From positions 93,160 to 157,159 of the forward strand of contig JAFAGI010000009.1 in the NCBI GenBank assembly GCA_023422835.1: DNA of 64,000 nucleotides, written 5' to 3'. The first letter of the stretch is position 1; every line of letters begins with the position of its first letter. Position numbers and translations under genes: made by a program. Source of the DNA: Bacteroidota bacterium (lineage in GTDB: Bacteria; Bacteroidota; Bacteroidia; Chitinophagales; Chitinophagaceae). Of this stretch, positions 19,350-27,568 are shown one piece after another. The notes under the pieces were generated by a model. It was not told where the DNA came from and did not search any database. It saw only the letters and a list, made by a program, of their open reading frames with translations.

Positions 19350-21410
19350 TTACCATATCTTAATGCGTTTCTCAGGTGCCAGGTACATCTTATTGCCCGG
19401 CTGCACGTTGAAAGCAGTATAGAACGGATCGAAATTCATCAATGGACCTAATACGCGCCAGTGTGCGGGTGAGTGCGGGTCTGTGTTGATGCGCTGCCTG
19501 ATTACTTCGTCTTTATATTTGCTTTTCCATATCTGCGCCAGCGACAGGAAGAAACGCTGGTTTGGTGTAAAGCCATCAATCTTTTTAGCGGAGTCTTTAG
19601 CCTGTTCTGTTAGTTGGAAAGCATCGTATGCTATAGCTACACCGCCGAAGTCCGCAATGTTTTCACCGGTGGTTAGTTTGCCGTTTACATGCATAGATGA
19701 ATCCAGTACGGTAAAGCCATCGTACATTTTTTGGATCTGTTCCACTTTGGTTTGGAATTTTTGCCTGTCCTGAGCTGTCCACCAGTTTTTAAGGTTACCG
19801 TCTTTGTCAAACTGCGAACCCTGATCATCGAAACCGTGCGTCATTTCATGGCCTATCACCATGCCGATACCTCCGTAGTTGATGGCATCATCTGCTTCAG
19901 GATCAAAAAACGGGAACTGCAAAATTCCTGCAGGAAAAACTATCTCATTGATAGATGGATTGTAGTACGCATTTACGGTTGGCGGTGTCATGTGCCAGCG
20001 TGTTTTGTCTACTGGTTTCCCCAAGTGAGAAAGATTGTAGTTGTATTCATTTTCCGCAGCAGATATCAGGCTTGTGTAGAAATTGTCTTTATGTATTTTA
20101 ACCGCACTGTAATCGCGCCACTTGTCTGGAAAACCGATTTTATTGATTATGGTTCCTAATTTTTCTTTGGCTGTTACTTTGGTAGAGTCACTCATCCAAT
20201 CCAGTTTATCTATCCTGGCAGAGAAAGCTTTGCCCAAATTATCCACCAGTGTAAGCATCCTGTTTTTAGCATCCTGGTTAAAATATTTGTTTACATAGAG
20301 CTTTCCCAATGCCTCGCCCAGATAATCATCTGTCATGCTGCTGATGCGTTCCCACCTTGGTTTTAATACTTTTTGCCCGGTTAAGGTTTTTGTGTAATTA
20401 AATTGTGCATTTACGAAAGGTGTGCTTAGAATATTTGCATACCTGTTCACGGCTTTTGCTTTCAGATAGGTTTTCCATTCGGGAATGGATACCGTTTGCA
20501 GCAAAGTGTTGAGTTTGGAATAATAAGCCGGCTGGCCGATCACTACAGAATCCACGTTGGCTGCTCCAAGATCGGCGAGTAATGTTTTCCACGCGATGTT
20601 TGGATGTTTGCTGGCAAGCTCTGCAACGGTGAATTTGTTGTAATTCTTCTGCGGGTCGCGCAATTCCACGCGTGTGCGGTGTTGCTGAGCCAGTTGCTTT
20701 TCAATGTTGTAAACGATCTCGGTGTTCTTCTTTGCATCTGCTTCCAGGTTGCCCGTAAGTTTGAATATTTCAGCTAAATAGTTTTTATATGCTTCCTGTA
20801 TTTTCTGTGTTGCAGAGTCCGTTCTGAAATAATAATCCCTGTCAGGCAATCCCAACCCTGTCTGGTAAAAGCTGGCGATGTTCATGGAGCTGTTCTTATC
20901 GTCAGGGCCTACGTAAAACCCTACAATGGATTTATTCATTCTTTTAGTTTCTGCCGCCACAAATTTCATCAGTGAAGGAATGTCTTTGATTGAATCAATG
21001 CTTGCTAGCAACGGTTTGATCGGCTCGTAACTTAGTTTTTCTATGGTTGCCGTGTCCATGCCGGCCGTATAAAATGCTGCTATAAGGTTTTCTGTGCTGT
21101 CTTTAGAATCTGTTTTAATATTTTCCAGGATGTTCTTCATTCTTTCCAGCGTATTATCCCTTAATTTTTCAAAAGCGCCTATTCCTATTTTGTCATCAGG
21201 GATCACAGCGCTATCCATCCAGCTTCCATTGGTAAACCTGAAAAAATCGTCAGCAGGGTTTACGGTAGTATCCATGGCAGAGAGGTCAATGAATGATGCC
21301 TGTTTTTGTTGTGTGCTGTCGGTAGCTGTGCTGCTGTTTTCTACGTTGTTGCACGCGGTGAAGAACAAGACTGCAGCCAGGGGCAATGCATAAAATATTT
21401 TTCGTTTCAT
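19350..21410 (-). CDS. M13 family zinc metallopeptidase (PepO/neprilysin-like) lipoprotein
   Basis: A 686-residue protein from the ATG giving MKRKIFYALPLAAVLFFTAC; a frame extension of 14 codons upstream lacks support. The lipobox FFTAC places Cys at about residue 20, so it is probably anchored to the outer or inner membrane. The long helical M13_N region is followed by the catalytic domain with HEMTH at 521-525 in GMVIGHEMTHGFDDQG, the third ligand region ENIADFGG, and the typical C-terminal end with DPHSPAHWRVLGPLMNF. The family cuts peptides up to about 40 residues. An M16 gene pair lies upstream on the same strand, with 430 bases between. Confidence 0.92.
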   Translation of the reverse strand: MKRKIFYALPLAAVLFFTACNNVENSSTATDSTQQKQASFIDLSAMDTTVNPADDFFRFTNGSWMDSAVIPDDKIGIGAFEKLRDNTLERMKNILENIKTDSKDSTENLIAAFYTAGMDTATIEKLSYEPIKPLLASIDSIKDIPSLMKFVAAETKRMNKSIVGFYVGPDDKNSSMNIASFYQTGLGLPDRDYYFRTDSATQKIQEAYKNYLAEIFKLTGNLEADAKKNTEIVYNIEKQLAQQHRTRVELRDPQKNYNKFTVAELASKHPNIAWKTLLADLGAANVDSVVIGQPAYYSKLNTLLQTVSIPEWKTYLKAKAVNRYANILSTPFVNAQFNYTKTLTGQKVLKPRWERISSMTDDYLGEALGKLYVNKYFNQDAKNRMLTLVDNLGKAFSARIDKLDWMSDSTKVTAKEKLGTIINKIGFPDKWRDYSAVKIHKDNFYTSLISAAENEYNYNLSHLGKPVDKTRWHMTPPTVNAYYNPSINEIVFPAGILQFPFFDPEADDAINYGGIGMVIGHEMTHGFDDQGSQFDKDGNLKNWWTAQDRQKFQTKVEQIQKMYDGFTVLDSSMHVNGKLTTGENIADFGGVAIAYDAFQLTEQAKDSAKKIDGFTPNQRFFLSLAQIWKSKYKDEVIRQRINTDPHSPAHWRVLGPLMNFDPFYTAFNVQPGNKMYLAPEKRIKIW

Positions 21411-21452
21411 GTATGTGTATATTTTATTTTTTCCAGTTGTCAGAATAACCAA

Positions 21453-21483
21453 AACCTTTATTATTCATCCCCGCTTGGTATAG
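21453..21483 (+). repeat. Dispersed repeat B
   Basis: AACCTTTATTATTCATCC followed by CCGCTTGGTATAG. It is a direct copy of the unit at 21534 and is found inverted at 25556-25588. Confidence 0.65.
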
Positions 21484-21533
21484 ACTCCTGATCCTTAATG
21501 TATATATTTTTATTTTTCTTTATGGTCGCATGG

Positions 21534-21566
21534 AATAGCCTTTATTCATCCGCAGTTGGTATGCAC
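21534..21566 (+). repeat. Dispersed repeat B
   Basis: AATAGCCTTTATTCATCC followed by GCAGTTGGTATGCAC. By eye it matches the minus-strand copy at 25556-25588 at all but about four positions, across 33 bases. Confidence 0.75.
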
Positions 21567-21790
21567 CTTTCCTTATGGCTATTTTATGCGTATTTTTTTC
21601 TGTTCCGCATATAAATTCTAAGATGTGAAAAATTATATGCTTCGTTTCCTGAAAAATAAATTTGTGTAAAAGTAATTTTTTTGAAGTGGTTATTGAAATA
21701 AAAGTTTTATAAAAACGTTATCTTATTGTAGTGTAGCACAATGATATTGCATTGATTTGCAGGCGATCTTTTGATTAAAATTTTTAAATG

Positions 21791-21825
21791 AAATAACCCG
21801 CTCCATTGCCTGCAGCGGGTTATTT
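21791..21825 (-). terminator. Hairpin terminator after the M16 gene pair
   Basis: A 12-bp stem (AAATAACCCGCT with AGCGGGTTATTT) and an 11-base loop, 16 bases past the stop of the M16 gene on the minus strand. The T-run (TTTTTTT) is on the plus strand, so on the minus strand the tail is weaker (ATTTCATTT if the stem is counted from AACCCGCT). Confidence 0.6.
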
Positions 21826-21840
21826 TTTTATGCACAGTAA

Positions 21841-23886
21841 TTATTTAAAATCTGCATCTGCAGCTTTATTAAACTCGTAAGATTTTACTTTGAAATCAAC
21901 GTCCATGCCACTCATATTTTGCTTGATGGTGAACGGCATTTTTACACCTTCTACATCCCTGTAGTCTGCATAGTATGTAGGGATAGTTGTTTCTTTACCT
22001 TGTACGCTTTGAGTTTTTATCTCACCAATTTTTAATCCGGTCTTAATGCTGTAGTAGAGCGTTTTGCCGGGATATTTTATAATGTAGGCCTCTTCTCCGT
22101 TTACCGTTTCAACAGCGCCAAGCGTATATTTGGGATTGGAAGCAAAGGAAACTTCAGGAAACAGGTCTGCATTTTCCTGGAATTCATTTTTCATTTTATC
22201 CGGCAACGGCATTTTTTGTCCCTGGGCTTCCATATAACCTTCCTTTCCATCGAACACCAGTTTCTGCATTACATTACCCATCATTTTCATCACTAGGAGC
22301 ATTTTTCCGCCCGGCGCTGATTTAGTACTCAGGTCCAGTGGCATACCCTGCACGGTTGTGGAAGCATCCATGCTGATAGATTTTACCTTGTCTAATGCAG
22401 CTTTACCCCCGATGGCCTCGATGTATTTCTGCGCAATGCCTGCAACCGTTACGCCTGCATCAGCTTTCTTTAATTCAGGTTTCGCAACCGGGTTTGCATA
22501 CGCATCGTAATATTTTACGGGATAGCCCAAAGCTTCGAGCTTATCGGCAAAATCAATTGCATTGCCTGCCACAAAGATGCGCAGTTTATTGGGCTGTATA
22601 TATGTCTGTGCAGCATTTTGCACTTCTGCGACCGTCATTTTATCTACAGATTTTAAGTAGTTGTTGTAAAAATCTGCCGGAAGGTTTTGTGTATAGGTAC
22701 TAAGCGCATACCGGGCAATAGTCTCTGGTTTTTCCAATGCCATGATAAAGCTGCCTTTCAGCTTAGCTTTTGCATTGTCTAACTCGGCCGGAGTAATCTT
22801 TTTAATTGCGTTTATTTCGTTTATAATCTCTTTTACAGCCTTGTCCGTAGCATCTGTCCTTACACTTGCCTCTGAAGTAAAATCCTGTGAATACTTCCCG
22901 GTATTTAAAGAAGAATAGGCACCATAAGTAAAGCTGTTTCTTTCTCTCAGATTCATAAATAGCCTTGACTCTGCTCCCCCGCCCAAAATATAGTTAGACG
23001 CAACAGCAGGAAAATATTGCCCGTTATTCATCTTGAGATTATGCACATTTCCCACTATAAGCACCGTCTGCACTGCATTGGGCACATGTACTACATCTAT
23101 CTGTGTTTTTGCTACGGCAGGTATTTGCTCCAAAGGCTTGAATAGCGTACCTGCTTTTTTCCAGCCGCCGAATTTTTGTTCAACCAGTTTTTTAGCCTCC
23201 TCAAATTTTACATCTCCAACTATTACCAGGTAGGCATTATCGGGAATATAATATTTTTTATATGCTGCCTGTATATCTGAAAGGTTTACATTCCTGATAG
23301 ATTGTGCTGTTTCAAATTCGCCGCGAGCAGTATTCTTCCCGTAAGTCAGCGCTCTAAAAACCCTGCTTGCTATAGCATCCGTGCTTTTCTCGCGGGTCTT
23401 TAAGCTTTCTACATATCTGTCCTTTGCCTTGCTTAGCTCTTCCTGAGTAAATTTAGGATTCAGCGCTCCATCTGCCATCAACTCAAGTACTTCAGGGAAA
23501 TATTTTGATAAGGAGTTCATAGATGCACCTCCCGCATTGAAGCTAACACGCGCCCCGAGGAAATCTATTCTTTTATTAAAATCGTCTTTCGACATCTTGT
23601 TAGTACCTGTACCTAAAAGATCTCCCAGCAAAGAATTGTAGCCGGCTTTGTCTCCTTCATACAAAGGTGGCCTGTCCATAGTAAGCGTGACTCCTACACG
23701 AGGAAGCTTGTGGTTCTCTACGACCAGTACAGTTAATCCGTTGTTGAGCTTGAATGTTTTTGGTTTCTCCACTTTCACTTCCGGTGTGGGCCCCGGCTTG
23801 GGCATTATATTTATATCAATATTTTGCGCGTATGCAGTTCCTGCTAAACATAGGATCACTGCTATATTTATAAAAAGTTTCTTCAT
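21841..23886 (-). CDS. M16 family protein lacking the zinc motif, with extra C-terminal domain
   Basis: A 681-residue exported protein (signal peptide about 1-20, ending AYAQ). Two M16 half-domains occupy about 40-455. Where active members have HxxEH this one reads NSLLGDLLGTGTNK, so the zinc site is lost and it should be the non-catalytic partner. From about 465 there is an added region (KYIEAIGGKAALDKVKSISM, later YYSIKTGLKIGEI and ADYRDVEGVKMPFTIKQ) that resembles LolA-like or outer-membrane lipoprotein-sorting folds in pattern. The gene follows the active M16 gene with nine bases between, and both likely form a heterodimeric periplasmic peptidase. A terminator lies just downstream. Confidence 0.82.
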   Translation of the reverse strand: MKKLFINIAVILCLAGTAYAQNIDINIMPKPGPTPEVKVEKPKTFKLNNGLTVLVVENHKLPRVGVTLTMDRPPLYEGDKAGYNSLLGDLLGTGTNKMSKDDFNKRIDFLGARVSFNAGGASMNSLSKYFPEVLELMADGALNPKFTQEELSKAKDRYVESLKTREKSTDAIASRVFRALTYGKNTARGEFETAQSIRNVNLSDIQAAYKKYYIPDNAYLVIVGDVKFEEAKKLVEQKFGGWKKAGTLFKPLEQIPAVAKTQIDVVHVPNAVQTVLIVGNVHNLKMNNGQYFPAVASNYILGGGAESRLFMNLRERNSFTYGAYSSLNTGKYSQDFTSEASVRTDATDKAVKEIINEINAIKKITPAELDNAKAKLKGSFIMALEKPETIARYALSTYTQNLPADFYNNYLKSVDKMTVAEVQNAAQTYIQPNKLRIFVAGNAIDFADKLEALGYPVKYYDAYANPVAKPELKKADAGVTVAGIAQKYIEAIGGKAALDKVKSISMDASTTVQGMPLDLSTKSAPGGKMLLVMKMMGNVMQKLVFDGKEGYMEAQGQKMPLPDKMKNEFQENADLFPEVSFASNPKYTLGAVETVNGEEAYIIKYPGKTLYYSIKTGLKIGEIKTQSVQGKETTIPTYYADYRDVEGVKMPFTIKQNMSGMDVDFKVKSYEFNKAADADFK

Positions 23887-23895
23887 TGTGCTTTA

Positions 23896-25209
23896 TTATT
23901 TTTTCTCTGGGATGTAATTGATAACCACTCTCTGGCTGGAATTTAGATATTTTTTGGCTGCCTCCCTGATGTCTTCCCTGGTGATGCTCCTGTAAATATC
24001 AATTTCTTTATTTATAAGATTGGTATTGCCATAAAGCGTATGGAAGGTTGCAAGAGAATGTGCAATGCCTTGGATAGAGCTGTTGGAATTTACAAAATCA
24101 TTCTCTGCTTTATTCTTTAGTTTTTGAAAATCTTCTTCGCTTACCAGTTCAGTTTGTAATTTGGCTATTTCCGCATCTATATCTTTTCTGAGCGTAGCTT
24201 CTGTAACCCCACCCATAGGAATGGCAAAAAAAGCAAAGATGCTGTAATCTTCCTGCCCTATGTTCATTGCTGATACCTCCAATGCTTTTTTCTCATTGTC
24301 CACAAGTTTTTTATATAAAACCGAAGATTTGCCTGAACTCAGGTAGGTGCTGAGCATATCCAGTATATAAGCGTCTTTTTCTTTATTGGAAGGTGTTCTG
24401 TAAGTATAGAGGTAAGCAGGAAGCTGAATGTTGGGATCGTAAAAAGTTACTTCTTTTTGTTGTGTAACCGGGTCTTCTTTTTCAAAGTTCCTTTCTATGG
24501 CAGCTCCTTTCGGGATGCTTGCAAAGTAAGTATTGATCAGGCTTTTGGCCTGTACAGGATTTATGTCGCCGGCTACTATGAGTGTGGCGTTATTGGGCAC
24601 ATAATACTTTTTGAAAAATGCCTGAAACTCCTGCAAAGTAGCTGCATCAAGATGCTCCATCTCGCCGATAGTAGTCCAACGGTAAGGATGCTTGCTGAAA
24701 AGATTTTTCTTGATAGCTTCAAACAACCTGCCATACGGCTGATTGTCTATACGCATTCTTTTTTCTTCTTTAATGACTCCGTTCTGGGTTTTTACACCAA
24801 TCTCATTAATCACGGGGTGGCGCATTCTTTCACTTTCCATCCAAAGGCCCAATTGCAAGTTGTTTGAAGGAAAAGTTTCATAATAATAGGTTCTGTCGTC
24901 ACTGGTGTTGGCATTGTTATTACCTCCATTTTCAGAGACGATCTTCATCCATTCACCGCGCTTGATATTTTTTGTGCCTTCAAAAAGCAGGTGTTCAAAA
25001 AAGTGCGCAAAGCCTGTCCTGTCGGGCTGTTCGTCTTTAGCGCCAACATGATACATTACAGCTGTGGTAACTACAGGGGCCGTATTGTCCTGGTGAAGAA
25101 TTACATGTAACCCGTTAGGCAGATCGTACTCTTCAAATTTTATTTCCTGTGCATTCATTGACAGTACAACTAGCAACAGTGAAAAAGAAGCAAATAGTTT
25201 TTTGTTCAT
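23896..25209 (-). CDS. M16 family zinc metallopeptidase (active partner)
   Basis: A 437-residue exported protein with a signal peptide ending SMNAQ near residue 21. The inverted zinc motif HxxEH is present as HFFEH at residues 69-73 in GFAHFFEHLLFEGTKN, and the distal glutamate sits in NGVIKEEKR near 149. The second half-domain contains the RTPSNKEKDAYILDML segment and an Arg/Tyr-rich substrate-clamp region. It lies nine bases upstream of the catalytically dead M16 gene, the usual arrangement for two-subunit M16B peptidases. The substrate is unknown. Confidence 0.9.
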   Translation of the reverse strand: MNKKLFASFSLLLVVLSMNAQEIKFEEYDLPNGLHVILHQDNTAPVVTTAVMYHVGAKDEQPDRTGFAHFFEHLLFEGTKNIKRGEWMKIVSENGGNNNANTSDDRTYYYETFPSNNLQLGLWMESERMRHPVINEIGVKTQNGVIKEEKRMRIDNQPYGRLFEAIKKNLFSKHPYRWTTIGEMEHLDAATLQEFQAFFKKYYVPNNATLIVAGDINPVQAKSLINTYFASIPKGAAIERNFEKEDPVTQQKEVTFYDPNIQLPAYLYTYRTPSNKEKDAYILDMLSTYLSSGKSSVLYKKLVDNEKKALEVSAMNIGQEDYSIFAFFAIPMGGVTEATLRKDIDAEIAKLQTELVSEEDFQKLKNKAENDFVNSNSSIQGIAHSLATFHTLYGNTNLINKEIDIYRSITREDIREAAKKYLNSSQRVVINYIPEKK

Positions 25210-25232
25210 ATTTGTAAATAAAAATTTAAGTC

Positions 25233-25240
25233 GAAAGATA
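25233..25240 (-). promoter_or_regulatory. Possible -7 promoter element for the M16 gene pair
   Basis: On the minus strand TATCTTTC lies 24 bases before the ATG at 25209, one base from the TAnnTTTG consensus. No clear TTG lies at -33. Confidence 0.4.
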
Positions 25241-25430
25241 AATATTTTTTTATTTGTAATGAAATTTACTTGTTCTACGTCACGCCGTTGATATCCTTTG
25301 GTGCATTGTTTCTGTCAGGCAGGCATTAGGTACTGTCAGTCCTTATTATAAAATTGCATGGATCCGGAAGCCGGAGGTACATTGTATGTGATTGCTGTTA
25401 CCTTCTTGTAATGGCGTGAGCACTGGCGCT

Positions 25431-25465
25431 CTTCTCCTCGAGGAGAAGGCAGCGATGAGGTGATT
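25431..25465 (+). repeat. REP-like palindrome
   Basis: CTTCTCCTCGAGGAGAAG is an 18-bp perfect palindrome, followed by GCAGCGATGAGGTG. The plan (pyrimidine arm, purine arm, then a G-rich tail) matches that of the element at 63614-63650 and of common bacterial REP sequences. Confidence 0.5.
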
Positions 25466-25555
25466 GCACTTGGAGCACAAAGGCTTCACGCGGGCGCTTA
25501 TGCGTGCCGGCTTGATTTTTTTACTACTTTTTTGTCAGGAATTGCCATAAGCAAA

Positions 25556-25588
25556 GTTGCATACCAACCGCGGATGATAAAGGTTATT
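25556..25588 (-). repeat. Dispersed repeat B, inverted copy
   Basis: On the minus strand it reads AATAACCTTTATCATCC then GCGGTTGGTATGCAAC, nearly the unit at 21534-21566. It is followed 10 bases later by a copy of repeat A. Confidence 0.75.
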
Positions 25589-25598
25589 CCAGGTCACG

Positions 25599-25645
25599 AT
25601 TAAAAACAGCCGCAAAGCGGCGAACAAAAAATTATACTCATGAAA
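25599..25645 (+). repeat. Dispersed repeat A, partial copy
   Basis: ATTAAAAACAGCCGCAAAGC followed by GGCGAAC, an A-rich stretch and ACTCATGAAAA, matching the centre and right end of the 9515-9571 unit. GCCGC-AAA-GCGGC can form a small hairpin. Confidence 0.65.
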
Positions 25646-25900
25646 AAAGATTAAAAAAGTGAGGTGCAGGATTTCTTCTCTCTATCCGGAAGACTCCGGA
25701 ACCGTCGGATTACCTCTACCGCGCAAGGGCAAGCTTACGGCGGTTTACTCTTTGCGACAAAAAGCAGCCCAGCGTAGCTTTAGAAGCAATATCTGAATCT
25801 GTGATTTGTGAGAGGTGAATGGTAAGAAGTAAGAAAGTTTTACTTCTTACTTTCTACTTACTTCTTACTGCCTCACCGCGTGATAAAATAAACCGGAAAT

Positions 25901-27523
25901 TTAAATCTCTAAAAGTGTTTTCACCGGATCTTTCCTGAACAGCAGCAACTGCGGGTTTTCCAGCAATTCTTTTACCCGCACCAGGAAGCTTACGCTTTCC
26001 TTACCGTCAACAATCCTGTGGTCGTAGCTTAATGCAATGTACATCATGGGGCGTATAACCACTTGGCCATTCTCTGCTATAGGCCTGTCCTGTATTTTAT
26101 GCATACCCAGGATGGCGCTCTGGGGCAGGTTGATGATCGGCGTGCTTAGCAGGCTGCCGAAAACACCGCCGTTGGTGATGGTGAAAGTACCGCCCTGCAA
26201 TTCTTCCATGCTCAATTTGCTGTCGCGCGCCTTATTAGCAAGCTCTATTACATTCTTCTCAATGTCTGCCATGCTCTTGCTTTCCACATTGCGCATTACC
26301 GGCACGGTCAACCCTTTGGGTGTACTAACCGCGATGCTGATGTCTGCATAATCGTGGTAGACAATTTCATTACCATCAATGTAAGCATTCACTGCAGGGA
26401 AGTCTGCAAGTGCGATTGCACAAGCTTTCGCAAAGAAGCTCATAAAGCCCAGTCCAACGCCGTGTGCTTCCTTGAATTTGTCTTTGTATTGTTTACGAAT
26501 ATCCATAATACTTGTCATATCCACTTCATTAAAAGTAGTGAGCATGGCCGTAGTATTTTTAGAGTCAACCAGCCTTCTGCTGATAGTTTTGCGCAGGTTG
26601 GTCATTTTTTCGCGGCGTTCGTTGCGCGAGTTAAGCGGCGCTTCGTTGAAGGTTTGCCTGCCCGGGTTTTCCAGTGCGCTGAGTACATCATTTTTCATGA
26701 TCTTTCCGCCTGCACCGGAAGCTTTGATGTCTGACGGGTTTACTTTCTTATCGGCGATGATGGCCGATGCCACAGGTGAGGCCTTTACATCTGTATGCTG
26801 CTCAGGCTGTGCTGCAGTTTCAGGTTTAGTTGCCGGCGTATCCGGTTGTGATTGTGCAGATTCACTTGCAGGCTCACCTGCTGCAATCGCTGTATTTATT
26901 TTAGCAACCAACTGTCCTACCTGCAATACATCGTCTACAGCGGCTAATAAGGATAGTTTGCCGGATTCCTCGGCATTCAGCTCAAAAGTGGCTTTTTCAC
27001 TTTCCAGTTCTGCAATAGGTTCATCGCGTTTTACCTGGTCGCCTTCCTGCTTTAACCATTTAATGAGTGTAACTTCGTTGATGGACTCGCCAACAGAAGG
27101 TACAATTATATCTATAATTCCTTTGCCGCCCTCGCCCTTCAATTCTTTTTCTGGCTGCTGCACGGGGATCTGTGCTTCTTCATTTTTAGATGATTCGGAG
27201 GGCGCTTCCTGCTTAGAAGGGTTTTCTTCTTTTTTCTGTTCTATTTCTGCTTCGGTTTTTTGCTCACCGTTTGCGTCTGCCGGTTTTTCTGCCGCCTCAT
27301 CAATTTTTGCCATCACATCACCTATCTGCAAAGTATCTTCTACTTTAGCCATGTGATGCAGTATGCCTGCCTGCTCCGCATTTACTTCAAAGGTCGCCTT
27401 CTCGCTTTCCAGCTCTGCAATTACTTCATCTCTCTCCACATAGGTACCATTATCTTTTGCCCATTTTATTAAAACAACTTCATTGATGGACTCTCCTACA
27501 GAAGGAACTTTAACTTCAATCAT
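25901..27523 (-). CDS. sucB: 2-oxoglutarate dehydrogenase E2 (dihydrolipoyl succinyltransferase), two lipoyl domains
   Basis: Core enzyme of the 2-oxoglutarate dehydrogenase complex, which transfers the succinyl group to CoA in the TCA cycle. It has 540 residues. Lipoyl domain 1 covers about 1-75 with Lys 42 ([11 protein letters not shown]), lipoyl domain 2 about 136-210 with Lys 177 ([11 protein letters not shown]), and a peripheral-subunit-binding domain about 247-285. The acyltransferase domain runs from about 305 to 540, with His 502 and Asp 506 in SYDHRIVDG. Charged, Glu/Gln/Pro-rich linkers separate the domains. Most OGDH E2 proteins have one lipoyl domain. Pairing with sucA 45 bases upstream supports OGDH rather than pyruvate dehydrogenase. 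Confidence 0.92.
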   Translation of the reverse strand: MIEVKVPSVGESINEVVLIKWAKDNGTYVERDEVIAELESEKATFEVNAEQAGILHHMAKVEDTLQIGDVMAKIDEAAEKPADANGEQKTEAEIEQKKEENPSKQEAPSESSKNEEAQIPVQQPEKELKGEGGKGIIDIIVPSVGESINEVTLIKWLKQEGDQVKRDEPIAELESEKATFELNAEESGKLSLLAAVDDVLQVGQLVAKINTAIAAGEPASESAQSQPDTPATKPETAAQPEQHTDVKASPVASAIIADKKVNPSDIKASGAGGKIMKNDVLSALENPGRQTFNEAPLNSRNERREKMTNLRKTISRRLVDSKNTTAMLTTFNEVDMTSIMDIRKQYKDKFKEAHGVGLGFMSFFAKACAIALADFPAVNAYIDGNEIVYHDYADISIAVSTPKGLTVPVMRNVESKSMADIEKNVIELANKARDSKLSMEELQGGTFTITNGGVFGSLLSTPIINLPQSAILGMHKIQDRPIAENGQVVIRPMMYIALSYDHRIVDGKESVSFLVRVKELLENPQLLLFRKDPVKTLLEI

Positions 27524-27568
27524 TTTATTTTATTTTTCTTTTCCGGAAATGATTTTATAATAATTTTT

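Larger units (their letters stand above)
21411..21840 (+). other. Gene-free interval with two copies of repeat B
   Basis: These 430 bases between two minus-strand peptidase genes contain two direct copies of the 33-bp repeat B (21453-21483 and 21534-21566), an AT-rich stretch, and the terminator hairpin at 21791-21825. No gene is seen. Any promoter of the M13 gene must lie here but none is clear. Confidence 0.6.
25210..25900 (+). other. Long gene-free interval rich in repeats
   Basis: These 691 bases without a gene hold a perfect 18-bp palindrome with a REP-like tail (25431-25465), an element at about 25490-25550 with a diverged relative at about 52045-52115, repeat B (25556-25588), repeat A (25599-25645) and a hairpin of 11-bp arms (25822-25832, 25840-25850). 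Short frames here are not credible genes. Confidence 0.6.

Noticed and set aside
26472..27356. A 294-codon open frame antisense to sucB
   Set aside because: It lies fully opposite the two lipoyl domains and linkers of sucB, is Ser/Cys-rich and has no known family pattern; the sucB frame is certain.
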